Below, in pieces: positions 37,091 through 49,289 of a stretch of 64,000 bases of DNA. The notes under the pieces were generated by a model, which saw only the letters and a list, made by a program, of their open reading frames with translations, did no database searches and was not told the origin of the DNA. Within the stretch, counting starts at the first letter, position 1. Every line of letters starts with the position of its first letter. The position numbers and the translations under genes are program-made. The stretch comes from Leguminivora glycinivorella (taxonomy: Eukaryota > Arthropoda > Insecta > Lepidoptera > Tortricidae). The stretch lies in the NCBI RefSeq assembly GCF_023078275.1, contig NC_062971.1, positions 14,632,001 to 14,696,000 of the forward strand, given 5' to 3'.

Positions 37091-40000
37091 ACTCACAGGC
37101 AGAAATACCACCAAGGTAAATATGAATGGTTGTTATATACTCTCCCGGCCGATTTCGACCACGGCGACTGCTTCAATCTCCATTTCGTTGGTGCGTTGAA
37201 TGGTTACGTCTATAATGTAAATATGTTCAAAATTAAAACAACTGTCACGTCGCTAAGTACATTCGGCCGTATTAAAACGCTCCCAATTACATGGAGCTGT
37301 TTGCCCGGTCTGCTAGAGACTTGGATGGCTACTTGAGTTTCGCATCACCAATTAGTTTTAGCAAACGAAAACAGACGTCTTGTTTCATATGAACAGGGAT
37401 TGATGGAGTAGTGTTGAACTAAAATATATTTGGACGATATTTTTATATTATTTAGATACTAATAATACATTGGTAGGTACGGTACGGTTTATGATAATAC
37501 TCGTAACAGCTAAGTAATCTAATAGGTTGGTGCAATGGTACGAACAAAGTCGAAATAATTTTATGCGTTTTGGTTATTTAAGGGTTCATCTAAATACCTT
37601 GATATAAAACTGTAGGTAGGTATATAAAGTTAATAATTATGCACTAAATTATTATTAACTTAGTATTCTCTACTTATAATATTAAAGAGTTTGATATTTG
37701 GATTTTGGTGCTTTTATTTTTAATAGTAGGTAGGTATGTTTAAGAAAGTGGAGCATATTTTATTTATTAAGTCGACTCCATGTAGTTCTCAAGAACAATG
37801 TCCTTTAATTAGCACACTATGAGATCTCGTGTTCTCATTTCAGAGATACAATAGCATGCTCGCCTCTATCCACTAGCACCTAAAGTCCAGAATCCCAAAC
37901 CACTATGTGGGTAAAGGACGTCTCACACAGTTGACACTTTAACTTATGCTAATGTGATCCGTCCTTATTTCTAGTAGAGTAAACGCTAATTTCGCATATT
38001 CGCGGTAGAATATGAAGTGTATGCCAGTGCCATAGTGTTTGCATATGCAAAAGGGTGCTTTGCGTGTTTTTCCTATTGATTAAGCGGTGGAGCGACAGGA
38101 CAGAGGAGCACAAAAGCTGAAAATTGTTTAAAAACAGTCTGTGTTTGCATAAGATTAATAAGTAAGTTAGGTACCTTGGGGCTATTACTAACTACCTCAC
38201 ATGATTTTGAAGACAATCTAGAAGTATCTAGGCTAGACTATGATATTAACCGTAGCTGGAAAAGTTTTACTTATTAACATATTTTGAGGCCTGTTTTTTG
38301 TTAATGGAGGAAGCAAAACGTCAAGAATTAGGTTTATAGATCTTTATTTTCTCAAAGAAATTATACATTTCACTTTAGAGAAATATAACTAAAACATAAA
38401 TAAAATGTTAGGTAGTAAGTATAACGAGTGCACACTCGCTTTAAAAAAATAACTTAACTAAAACTTAAATTAAATATATTATAGTACAACGCGTCTTTTT
38501 GTAATTCAACAATTACAGTTGTGTACAAGCAATGCCAGCTTTATTTACTTTTTACGTTTTTAGCTAGCTAATAACGTTTAAGTAGGTACATGTACTTTCA
38601 TAAATTTTGCGTCATTTTTTACTAGGTATAAAACAATTTTAGTTAACTTAGCCATTAAGTACAATTACATAAATAACTAATTCAAAACAAAACAGAACAA
38701 AACCAGTAACCAGCGGCGGGTAGGGAATTATATGCAATATGACTACAAAATACGCTAGTTATTCTATATTGTATCCTTAGAATTAAGGTCTGAGAAAAGA
38801 TCGGAGCAATTTCTTGTTCAACTTTAAATTAATTAATTTAATGTAACAAATTATGCTGAAATTTTAGATAGAGAGATATAAATATAAATTCCATATTGCC
38901 GATGCACTTATGCGTCTGACTGTAGCAAGCTTTGACCCGCCAATATTTGGTTAAGCCTTTGTTTATTCGTATCTCCACTATCGGACGATGGCGTTAAACC
39001 CTCAATTAGCTACATGCAACATCCTCACACTTGGCTCATTTGTCTTTGGCCCTCACTTGAGACGCCTCATATTATCAAACTATAGGAGTATGTTATCTAT
39101 GTCTCAAGGTGATTTGAATTCTGTAAGGAAGGGATAAAGATAGTTTTGGATACAGTTTGATAAGGTAAAATGTGGTCTATTATTAATTAGTTCATTTCAT
39201 ATGTTTATTTGGCGACGTTTGTGTGTCCAAAGACAACGTGTTGTTATAGGAAGGGTGGTAATTAAAAGGGCATGTGTTGTTTAAAGTGGCTCATTGCCTT
39301 CTCTGCCACAATATCAACGTCATTTGATCTTAAATACCTAAGGGCATCCATTGTTTAGGTGATATATACATGATTCTTTAACTAAGTAATTAGATGTTAT
39401 AACATTTAAAAATGTAATATAATGTTTATTTATAGGTCATTTAATAAAAGGTACATAATATTATCTTAAAATAAAATTAAACTAAATAATTTTAAAAATA
39501 AATTGAAATAAATGGCAGCTTCCTCGCTCAGCGTCGTCTGCTGCCAGCGTCTTCGGTACTATACCACAGGGGCCGTTTTTTGATTTATTTTAGTTTAATT
39601 TTAAAATGTAGTTAGGTATCACTTTCATAAAATTGTAAATTAAACAAAATATGATCCACTTTTTACACAAAATTAAAACCTGTAAGCAATTATAAATTGT
39701 AATTGAAAATGACCAAGTCTGTCGTTGGCTGAGGTGGAAATCATAGGACCCCGGTCTTCGTCTTACCCGGCGGACGTCCTTATGACTAACCGGCCCATTT
39801 AAAAAATGCCATAACACAATTTGATGCGTTCCTTAGTTTAATAAGGAATTTATAAGGAAAAAATTATTTCAATTATTTTATTCTTCTTAATCACCACTTA
39901 GGTATGTGATATCAGGTTCAATTATAATAAGTAGCTTCAATTTTAACTTCAAAGTTTTTAAATTGACACTTTATTATTTTCTTCACCTAAGTGAGTAAGT

Positions 40001-40200
40001 ATAAGGAAAAGTTACAGATTAAAATTGATGGGACTTAATGTATCCTCAGGGAATAACTAAGTTGTCGAAAGTAAAACTTAAACTGAGTGATCGACTTTAA
40101 AAGGTAATAGGACGATAATTATAGGGGCGAGATATGATATCGTTTTTATTTTTGGACTGCCTGTGTAAAAGTTACTTATACTCGTACTATTTTATAAGAT
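37091..40200. other. No gene recognised
   Basis: Three kilobases of AT-rich DNA. A small LINE-tail-like segment near 39480-39580 with CGCTCAGCGTCGTCTGCTG is the only G+C-rich patch. No coding or RNA feature is supported. Confidence 0.35.
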
Positions 40201-40204
40201 AATA

Positions 40205-40800
40205 CCAAATTTTTAACCGACTTCAAAAAAGGAGGAGGTTCTCAATTCGACTGAATGTTTTTTTTTTTTATTATTTTTTTGTATGTATGTTACTCGATAT
40301 CTCCGAGAATCGTGGACCGATTTTCAAAATTTTTTTTTTTGATCGAACCGGTATAACCCCGAGATGGTCCCATTGGCACCAAGTCAGGGTCTGATGATGG
40401 GATCCTGGAGAAATCGAGGGAACTCTTCAAATGTTATAGGCACATGTAATGTTTTTAGTATATTTTTCAAAGGTACACAGTATTTACGTCTGATGGTAAT
40501 AATTTTATGTGGCTGAGCTGATGATGGAAGGTCAACTCCTCAATGGTTAGGAGTTTAAGGATAATTATTTCACTACTGTACATGTATTCGGACTGATACA
40601 TATAATATCACTAGGAACCACTAAAAATCAACTGAGCTGATGATGGAAGGTCAACTCCTCAATGGTTAGGAGTTAAAGGATAATTCTTTCACTACTGTAC
40701 ATGTATTCGGACTGATACATATAATATCACTAGGAACCACTAAAAATCAACAAATAAATAAACTTTTTAACAAAAAATAAAACCGCCTTCAAAAATAAGC
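40205..40800 (+). repeat. Lepidopteran repeat of the 6.9-kb family with two 119-bp units
   Basis: It shares GGTTCTCAATTCG, CGATATCTCCG, GGACCGATTTTCAAAA and GATGATGGGATCCTGGAG with the inverted repeat at 6.88-8.48 kb. Inside, CTGAGCTGATGATGGAAGG occurs at 40513 and 40632, giving two nearly identical 119-bp units (about 40513-40750). It ends in AAAACCGCCTTC. Confidence 0.75.
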
Positions 40801-40807
40801 GCGTTAC

Positions 40808-41103
40808 AAAACACGGAGAAACTAAAAAGCCAAAAATAATAAACCTTTCAATTCAGATTTCTTATCGTATTGCAATAAGCTAAACATCCAAATTATAAAC
40901 AATTCAATTATTTTTGGAGTCGGTACCAGCCTGTGTATGGTTGGGTGGGTCAAACAGGCAATAGCAAGGCGACGAACAGGTCTGGTACCGACTACAAAAA
41001 TAATTGATTTGTTTATAATTTGGATGTTTAGCTTATTGCAATACGATAAGAAATCTGAATTGAAAGGTTTATTATTTTTGGCTTTTTAGTTTCTCCGTGT
41101 TTT
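40808..41103. repeat. Near-perfect hairpin, 122-bp arms and 52-bp spacer
   Basis: AAAACACGGAGAAACT at 40808 pairs with AGTTTCTCCGTGTTTT ending at 41103. The arms 40808-40929 and 40982-41103 are both exactly 122 bp with very few mismatches. The inner ends read GTCGGTACCAG and CTGGTACCGAC. There is no coding capacity. It directly follows the 40.2-kb repeat. Confidence 0.9.
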
Positions 41104-41885
41104 ATAAAGTAGAGAGAAGTACTTAAAATTCACTTCACCGTGAAATATGTCACCAATACTTAATTTTTTATTATTATTATTTTTCTATGCATGCATATCT
41201 ACTTTAGTCTAGCCACATACGCAAAGTGACTAATTTCTTTTCCATTCTCGTAAATAACTATTTACTGCTTTAGATTTTTTAAATCTCATTAATACGTATA
41301 ATACTAAAATAACTAAAACCGTAATAAATACCTACGTACTATGTTGGACAAATTAAAGTACGTCTTATAAATGTCCCTACATTTACTTTACCTACTAATG
41401 ATACAATAGTTATTATCTCGTCAACATAGTTTTCGAATCACTTACGATACAGGTGGCTCTGTTTTCACTATTCGCTGTTTGATTCAATTAAAACTAGGAA
41501 CAATAAACATCACTCGATACTTATTCATTTACATTGCTGTGGCAGTTGGGGTTTGGACTTAACGAGTCCGTGGTGTAAGTAAAAAGAAAGCATACATTTC
41601 AAACTAATCGCATTTACATTGGAAATTACCAATAACTTGAAACTTTAAATAAACTAATTCTGATTGCTATAACTGTTTAATTGCAAATGATTGTATTTTT
41701 AGATAAAAGTACAAAAGTATAGATTGCTATATTTATAAATTTGAGAAAGTCCTTAAATTCTGGATTGAATCTTCATCATGGATCCTATCATTACAAGAAA
41801 GTTTTATAAAAATGTGAGAAATCTCGAAATAGATTGACAGCTTTTAACAATCATTAATCATTAGGCTTTTATTAATCATTAGGCA
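41104..41885. other. No gene recognised
   Basis: AT-rich DNA without supportable features. Confidence 0.35.
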
Positions 41886-42124
41886 TTAGGGTGAATCAAT
41901 CATATAGTCCCGGGTTCGAATCCCGGTAAGGGCATTTATTTGTGTGATGAACACAGATATTTGTTCCTGAGTCATGGATGGTTTCTATGTATATAGTAAC
42001 TAAGTATTTATATATTACCTCTATATATATCGTTGTCTGAGTACCCACAACACAAGCCTTCTTGAGCTTACCGTGGGCCTCAGTCAATCCGTGTAAGAAT
42101 GTTCTATAATATTTATTTATTTTT
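41886..42124 (+). repeat. tRNA-derived SINE, copy 2
   Basis: It has a box-B-like GGTTCGAATCC at 41913-41923, then GGTAAGGGCATTTATTTGTG, CTGAGTCATGGATG and CTTGAGCTTACCGTGGG, and ends in TAATATTTATTTATTTT. The 5' part of the tRNA-like head is diverged or missing. Confidence 0.75.
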
Positions 42125-43745
42125 ATATACTAGTATATAGGTTCAAGTTGTCAAGAAGTTCTAGCAAACATTAAAATAACTGTAGAAATCCGAATAACCA
42201 CAATTGGGCCAAGAATTTAAAAATAATGAAGTTGGTTAAAAAAACTGTTTATTCAAATAGCATAACAATATCCACTTCTCTTATGACTTGCAGCATCACA
42301 CGCGGATTATAAACAGAATTTATTTGATACGATTGAAAATATTGGTTGGAGTCCCGTTTTATGTATTTTCTCAGATTATTTTAGTATCCTTATGGCTTTT
42401 CACGGAGCCTGTTTCAAGCTTGATATATGTTATGTTCGTATTATGATTTATGTTAATTCTACAGGTTAAAATTACCGATTTTATGTGGTAATGAACAATA
42501 GTCATAAATTAGTAATGAAATAAGACTATTTTCAAGAAACCAATAGTACTCTTTACTCTTACATAACTGTAGTAGGTATTCATTAATGAAACTCTTATTT
42601 ATACCTTTTAATAATTGTATGACTGTATGTGAAGTTATAAGGTAAAAGTTACCATATTTTCGCGTATCTTTAGGATATAATTTTCTCGGGTCTTTATACG
42701 AATTATCTGTTGTTAGAGTGCGTCCTTATGCTTTCCATTTTATCATGTTAGCACGTTTCGCTCGTGTTACGTCCTAAGCTAGAATATGGTATCTTTTTAT
42801 TGAAAACGACACATATGTCAGCAGTAATAAGCAATGTTTAATTATGGTCTGTAATTAATTACATATTTACTGCAATAATCATAACCATTTAAGGATAATA
42901 AGGAAGTTTTTACGCTCATCTTAGCAATTAGTTTTGGCTCATGGAGAACACTTAACGCGATGCAATAACTATGTTTTATAAATTGAAAATAAAATAAAAT
43001 GGCTCTTTAGGAATTGTAATGTTTTTAGTAAAAGCTGAACTACACTTTAATAAACCTCATAAAATTGTTAACATTAAATAGGTATACCAAACTAACAAAA
43101 ACAACTGATCCATGAACTAATAAATTAAACTATAACTAAGTAATTATGTACATTATTAATAATAAAAGGATAATTTAATCGTAGTTATCTGATACCACAT
43201 TTAAAAATTTTGTGTTTCGCGGCTGTGATATGACGTTGAAGCGGTCGATCTCGACTTCTCCATGAACGGTAGTCAGCACAAAAACGTGTTAATGTACCCA
43301 TGTCCTTGACTGATTGATAAAATATCAATTTTCTTGATGAAAGGAATGCCATTCGTCGCTGCATTACTACTATATTTATGACTCTCCTCCCTCGCTTATT
43401 TTCTTATCTCAATGTTTTGTGTAACCAAGTAGACAGTGTACGTTCAACTTTTTTCTCTTTTCGAATCGTCTACATACCTACTCTACGCTCTATTACTAAC
43501 ACTTGTAATAATACTTAGAGGTATATACAATAATAATCATTTCAGCGTCGTTTGCTAAAGTCAAAAGTATATGCTTACAACCAGGCAAAGAAGACTATTA
43601 GTATCTAATAGACTAATAGTAGTAGTAATATTAGTATCATATCTTCACCAAACTATTCGACTACCCCTAGTATCCCTGCTTAGTACTAGAAGGTACTTAT
43701 AAATTGGTAGAGCCTACTTCCTCAGTGGAAGAATAATAAAATTTT
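42125..43745. other. No gene recognised
   Basis: AT-rich DNA without supportable features. Confidence 0.35.
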
Positions 43746-43862
43746 CCGTTTAGTGCAGCGATCGGCGGGGGAGGGTCGTTAGCCACAGAACCGGTAGCGA
43801 ATGCGCATCGTGCAGCTGCGCGCTGCGCCTGCGATGGTAAGGCTGCGATACACTGCTCATTT
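43746..43862 (+). promoter_or_regulatory. CpG-rich patch ending in a GTAAGG donor; possible untranslated first exon
   Basis: This G+C-rich island stands out in AT-rich surroundings. It ends CTGCGCCTGCGATG|GTAAGGCTG, a good splice-donor context. It could be the first exon and core promoter of a gene whose other exons I cannot see. No TATA box is present. Weak evidence. Confidence 0.25.
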
Positions 43863-44107
43863 ATTTTCTTTTTTATACAGCATTTTCTTTAATCTCAGAA
43901 ATGAAATGTTGATAAAATAAAAACTTAATAAAGTGTAAAAATAATAAAATCATCACAGATAGGTCTAGCTTAAGCTTAGTCAAAAGGTGTTAAAAAAAAG
44001 TAGCAAAAACAACTTTAACAGTGACATATCGACATCGTAAAAGTGTTATATTCTATAAGCCTAGGATTGTTTATATAAGATTTACATACTTACTTCATAC
44101 CAAGGAC

Positions 44108-44400
44108 CATATGATACGGGATAGACAAAGCCCATACAAAAAGGCGTACCCCTGAAATGTATGGCCTTTTAGGCTTAAAACTAACGTAGCCTGGAAATGG
44201 CCAAGATCACATTTTCCCGAAATATTTTTGCGTCTTTTTATATTTTATAAGAACAAATGACATGCTTCTTTATTCTGATATTATTCTTATTCTTTATCAT
44301 GATATCATGTCAATACACATTTTGAAAAAAATAAATTTGTAGGCTTCATCAGTGTAGATATTATTTAATAGGTGGCGCTAAAAAATGAGGTACGATTCTT
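44108..44400 (-). repeat. Dispersed repeat, opposed partner of 17746-18013
   Basis: On the minus strand it carries the same ordered landmarks as the 17.7-kb copy, from TTAGCGCCACCTATTAA to GCGTACCCCTGAAATGTA read on the plus strand. Confidence 0.75.
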
Positions 44401-45517
44401 AGTAACGATTCTTAGAAACTGTTCAAAAATAACCTATTCTCTATTTTCCGACAAATCTTATTTCATACGAAAACTATATAAGCTGTTAGTAAGAATAAAG
44501 GATTCTGTCGTAACTCCTAACAGTTTAATGTTTTGAACGTGTGTCATAGATAATGGATGTAATGAATATTTGATGATTGGGCGACTCATAGACAGTTCAT
44601 AAGAAGTCGTGTAGTAATGATTCACTACAAATAAGGTCCTAGGTTAATAAATAAGTTCATACGACGCATATCTTTACCTTATAATGTATAAATGTGTATC
44701 AGAAATAAATTGAAATTATATTTACCTCTTAACGGACAGGTTAAGTAAGTTATAATTGTTTATGGAGGCACCCAAGGAAATTTGGACTTATACAAATATC
44801 ATGAAGACATCTAAAGGATACATATAACACACATACATACAATCACGCCCCTGTATCCCATAAAGAGTAGGCAGAGCACATGAACTACTAAGTTTCAGTG
44901 CCACTTTGGCAAAAGGGGTTGAAAGAAATTGTGACATTGCAGTGACAGGTTGCCAGCTTCTCGCCTAAGCCACAATTTAACCCATATCCCACAGTCAACT
45001 TCTACGACACCCACGGGAAGAAAGGGGGTGGTGAAATTTACCACACGAAAGGATATCAAAAGGAAAGAGGACCTAAGGAATATCTATCGAATATCGTGCA
45101 TTTCGCTCGTTCTTGCCAGTAGCTGTATTAGCGCGAGTAAGACTTATGATAACTGAATTATATCATTTAGATATCGTCGGGTTGATTTGGCATCCCATTC
45201 GTTGCAACACTTGAAACTGAGTAAGTGAGTACAACCATTCCATGCAACCTGTGACTCACATCCATGGTGATTTAGCCACCATTACAGCGACAATGGAAAG
45301 GAAATTAGTCCTTCCTGGTACGAGTACTTTACAGGTAATTCCATGTAGCTAATTTCATGGAAAAGTGTGCTCAGCTATTAAATTAAACAAACATTGAATT
45401 ATAGTATTTTAAACATGATTAGTATGCTGAGAAATAATTATTTTCTCAATTGATACAACTTCGCAAGATTCAACGATCTAGGTTATAATATAAAGCCTGA
45501 GCAGAAATATATGACTA
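44401..45517. other. No gene recognised
   Basis: A 68-codon frame at 44950-45156 shows no support. Confidence 0.3.
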
Positions 45518-45770
45518 TAGGCTAGTTTCCAACTAGTCAAATCAGCTTCTTTTTATGAACTGTCAAAACGATTTGTTAGTATGGAATTACTATGAAATAC
45601 TGAGGAGTGACGTCACGGTCAATTCATTTACTTTATATCTTTCTCTTTGACTTATTAAATAGAAAGTATGTTTAAAAATAACTACTGTCCATATTTTTCT
45701 TCTAATTATGTGCTGCTTTATTTCGTGCACTGCATCAAATATTTTATTTTAAGTATAGGAAACTAGCCTA
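45518..45770. mobile_element. MITE with TAGGCTAGTTTCC terminal inverted repeats
   Basis: TAGGCTAGTTTCC at 45518-45530 is exactly complementary to GGAAACTAGCCTA at 45758-45770. The 253-bp interior is non-coding and includes GAGGAGTGACGTCACGG. A small DNA-transposon derivative is the simplest reading. Confidence 0.75.
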
Positions 45771-46653
45771 TTGTCAGGAGAGCGCTGTTATACTGGTGTA
45801 TGGGATGACAGTTCAGTTTAGTATGAAGAAAATACTTCTAATGAAATGCCGCAACATGGCATGTAGTATGTATATATTTCTGGTCATGTTTTAAGTTGTA
45901 TGTAGAATACATGGCACCTTTCAGCTTATTTTATAAATTCTAAGGCCTGTCATCTAGTGAGACGATGGACGCGGCTTTACCAATCATCTTACTCGTGTTC
46001 AACTACTATAGAGGCACGCTGCGTACGCACCGCTAGTAGTCTAACAACTATGTTTATATAGCTATTATACGACCATGCGCCAGCCTGTATTTATAGCTGT
46101 ATTATTAACGTAGTGGTAACGTGGACCGAGCCCTTCTCTGTTGGTAAGCAGGCTGTACTATACATAGGTACCTACTTTCATGACGTCAATAGTGAAAAAT
46201 AAGGAGTTATAGTTGAAAAAAATTGTTTTATCCATAACATGTGAAGCGGTTGTTCCTACGTTTTAGACTCTAGGTACTCGTAGGTATACCTATGCTTTCA
46301 GTATTATAGAGCGATGGGCTAAGACCAATTAAAATATAGTTTATTTTATCCGGTACAAGAGTAAAATTATAACGATTTTTTTACAATACGAGTGGTTTGT
46401 TGATCTATTTTTGATCCAAAATATTCGAACAACCAGAAATTTAATCAATATTCTTCTGTTACAGCTTACTATTCTTTACCTGTTAATGGATTTAGCATTT
46501 CTGACATTTTCTATCGCAGCTCTACGTACGTGAACCCTGAAAAGTTATGAAAAATCATTATGTAACATTGATTTCTTTTAATGGTTAAAAGGAAAAGGTA
46601 AGTTAGGCTAGGTAAGTTTTTAGGTACATTGACTGACAAACACATATGTACAT
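45771..46653. other. No gene recognised
   Basis: AT-rich DNA without supportable features. Confidence 0.3.
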
Positions 46654-46881
46654 AATAGTACATTACGATACAAGTGCGTAAAAAAGGAAGTTCGAAACGA
46701 GTGGCGATAAATTAAAAAACGGCCGAAGGGAGTATTTTAAATCGACACGAGTTACGAATTTCCTTTTCGCACGTGTATCGTACGACGTTTTTCAGTACAG
46801 ATGAGCCTCCGAAGTTATGACCTGGCATATAATGAACCACTTCTCGCACTAGTGCGTAAAAAAACACCATCTGTACTGAAA
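46654..46881. mobile_element. Composite fold-back MITE, copy 1
   Basis: The first half pairs TACGATACAAGTGCGTAAAA with CCTTTTCGCACGTGTATCG. The second half pairs TTTTCAGTACAGATG with CATCTGTACTGAAAA. Two adjacent hairpins therefore make up one 228-bp unit. A second unit of the same length lies at 47554-47781. Confidence 0.85.
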
Positions 46882-47553
46882 AAACTATTTCGTAATCTTA
46901 ATCCAATACAAGTAATATACATACATGTATTTATATTGAATTCAAAAATAGGACACGACACGACAGTTGCCTGCAGGAAGAAAATTGTTATTTTAATTTA
47001 CTTAGGTATAAATCTTACAATATTTATAAGACAAATGTTTATGCTCCGTTTACTGAATAAAAGCCGTAAATGGCGGATTTAGCATGAATTATGTTAAGTC
47101 CGCATCAAAACGCAGGCGCAGTGCGAAACGGCCGTGCGGTTCTAATTTTAAACAATGTGCGAGGGAGATGGAAAATGAGCCCGAGCCCAGTGACAGAACC
47201 ATAAAGATACTAGATGACTGTGTATAAGGGTTCCTTTTGTACCTTTTTGGTACGGAACCTTAAAAGGCACATTTCCAAAACTTGAATATGAACAGTATAT
47301 TTATTCGTATACTCGTAATAATCCCATGAATACTTGCATGATCCATTATTTGAATCAAGGAAAATGCCAAATACTTTACTGAGGGTATTGACTTAGGGAG
47401 GTTCTTACGTGTGAGTAAAACTATAAAGCTACTAAAAGTAGTACGTGTATGAGTCTAGGGTAAAAATAGAGTAGGTAGTTTTCATTTAAGAAATAACTCT
47501 TTATGAGGTAGAAATGGGATGAAAATATGTAAAGGTAAAAAGTAAGTTGGATA
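46882..47553. other. No gene recognised; small lepidopteran repeat end
   Basis: GGTTCCTTTTGTACC followed by TTTTTGGTACGGAACC (47229-47260) is a palindromic phrase that also occurs, slightly changed, at 58845-58877. Otherwise nothing is recognised. Confidence 0.35.
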
Positions 47554-47781
47554 AAATAGTACATTACGATACAAGTGCGTAAAAAAGGAAGTTCGAAACG
47601 AGTGGCGATAAATTAAAACACGACCGAAGGGAGTGTTTTAAATCGACACGAGTTACGACCTTTTCGCACGTGTATCGTACGACGTTTTTCAGTACAGATG
47701 AGCCTCCGAAGTTTCGACCTGGCATAATAATGAACCACTTCTCGAACTAGTGCGTAAAAAAACGACCATCTGTACTGAAAA
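47554..47781. mobile_element. Composite fold-back MITE, copy 2
   Basis: It has the same two-hairpin structure, the same 228-bp length and the same orientation as copy 1, exactly 900 bp away. The sequences differ by only scattered substitutions and small indels that cancel out. Confidence 0.85.
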
Positions 47782-47848
47782 TATAGTTACTTTAATTACT
47801 ATTTCCACGCGCTGGTAAAAGTATAAAAATAAACCGTATATTTTTTGC

Positions 47849-48088
47849 TGGTTCGGCCACCTACTCAGAATGGGAGAGGATCGGGCTGCCAAGAGGGCGT
47901 ATCTGGGAAGACCAACTGGTGGCCGCCTGGCGGGTCGGCCCAGATACCGCTGGGGAGACAGCGTGATGGCGGATCTGTGTCAGCTACAAGCCGATAATTG
48001 GCAGGAAGCTGCGCAGGATCGGGATAAGTGGCGTGCTCTCGTTTTGGAGGCCAAGATCCTCTTTGGATCACAGTGCCATACTAGTTAG
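47849..48088 (+). pseudogene. C-terminal fragment of a LINE pol (RTE-like)
   Basis: The frame reads WFGHLLRMGEDRAAKRAYLG, then GRPRYRWGDSVMADL, then WQEAAQDRDKWRALVLEAK and FGSQ before the stop. The order GRP(T)GGR..GRP(R/K)YRW..DL..W.E.AQDR..WR..V.EAK is the C-terminal signature of RTE-type endonuclease-reverse transcriptases in insects, as I recall it. Only the last 79 codons are present and (TTAG)n follows. It is a 5'-truncated retrotransposed end. Confidence 0.7.
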
Positions 48089-48109
48089 TTAGTTAGTATA
48101 TTTTTTATA

Positions 48110-48330
48110 AACCATGCCACCTCCAGCGCACATAGTTCCCGGTGCAAACAGACTCGTCTTGCGCTCGCGCACACCCTCCCGCCAGCCTCCCCCCTACGCT
48201 ACCCGCGTGCGTAAACGTGACCCCGTCGATGAACTCTAACTACGTTGTTTTTTTCTTACCGGTTCGGATTTTGTGTCTGGTTTGGACTATAAAAGGTCTC
48301 AAGTTTCTCTAGTGAATAATCAACGGTTTA
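48110..48330 (+). promoter_or_regulatory. CpG/C-rich block followed by TATAAAAG; possible promoter
   Basis: A C-rich, CpG-containing stretch (48135-48230) is followed at about 48290 by TATAAAAGG. Such a layout fits a TATA promoter firing rightwards. No matching coding exon is recognised downstream, so it may belong to a mobile element or be chance. Confidence 0.3.
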
Positions 48331-48571
48331 TAGTGTAGTATGGTATACTAATAGGATAAGGCTTTTTTGAAAGCTTGTTAATTTTAAAATAGATAATGAT
48401 TATATTTTAGTTTAACTTACTCAGAACTTATACGAATATGAACATGGATTTTAACTGACATAAATAAATCATACCTAAGTTAATCTTACAGGGACTTTCT
48501 TATATATATTGAGTAAGCCTCACGCTAAGCTCAAGAAGGCTTATGATGTAGGTAAGGCAATTAATATTAGT

Positions 48572-48890
48572 CATCATCATCCTTCTTGCGTTATCCCGGC
48601 ATTTGCCACGGCTCATGGGAGCCTGGGGTCCGCTTTGACAACTAATTCCAAGATTTGGCGTAGGCACTAGTTTTTACGGAAGCGACTGCCACCTGACCTT
48701 CCAACCCGAAGGGTAACTAGGCCTTACTGGAACTAGTCGGGTTTCCTCACGATGTTTTCCTTCACCGAAAAGCGACTGGCAAATATCAAATGACATTTCG
48801 CACATAAGTTCAGAAAATCTCATTGGTACGAGCCGGGTTCGAACCCGCGTCCTCCGGATCGAAAGTCTAGGCTAGCGAGGCCACCAGCGC
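48572..48890 (-). repeat. Second type of lepidopteran SINE
   Basis: The minus-strand head contains a box-B-like CGGGTTCGAACCCG near 48835-48848 (on the plus strand, CGGGTTCGAACCCGCG). The body has CATCCTTCTTGCGTTATCCC, GGCTCATGGGAGCCTGGGGT and GATTTGGCGTAGGCACTAG, all phrases of a SINE common in moths. Confidence 0.7.
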
Positions 48891-48944
48891 TTATTAGTAT
48901 ATACCTAATATAATAAATATTTCTACGTGTTACAGTTCTTACTC

Positions 48945-49060
48945 CATTACATCCATGACTAAGGAAAAATATTTGTTTCACCGCCAAAATAAATATCCTT
49001 ACCGGAGTTCGAACCCAGGACTATTGGCTTTACAGGCAGGATCACTACCCCCTAGGTCAA
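48945..49060 (-). repeat. tRNA-derived SINE, diverged copy 3
   Basis: ACCGGAGTTCGAACCCAGG with flanking AAATATCCTT and CCATGACTAAGGAAAAATAT is a decayed copy of the 41.9-kb SINE. Confidence 0.6.
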
Positions 49061-49289
49061 ATGTCAGCAGAGATAAGAAAATTAGAACCAAAGCCAACAA
49101 CAGTCTCGTTTTAAGATTTAAACCGCTAATCAATTTATGACTTATGGATTGTCCATAGATAATCTTCCGTTTTTTTAATGGTTATGATTGTGGATCTCCT
49201 TAGTTAGTTAGTTAGTTAGTTTTATTGGGCATTTTCCGCAAGTCGACATCCATTGTGCCTATTTTTTGCGTGAAATAGACGGGGTAGCA

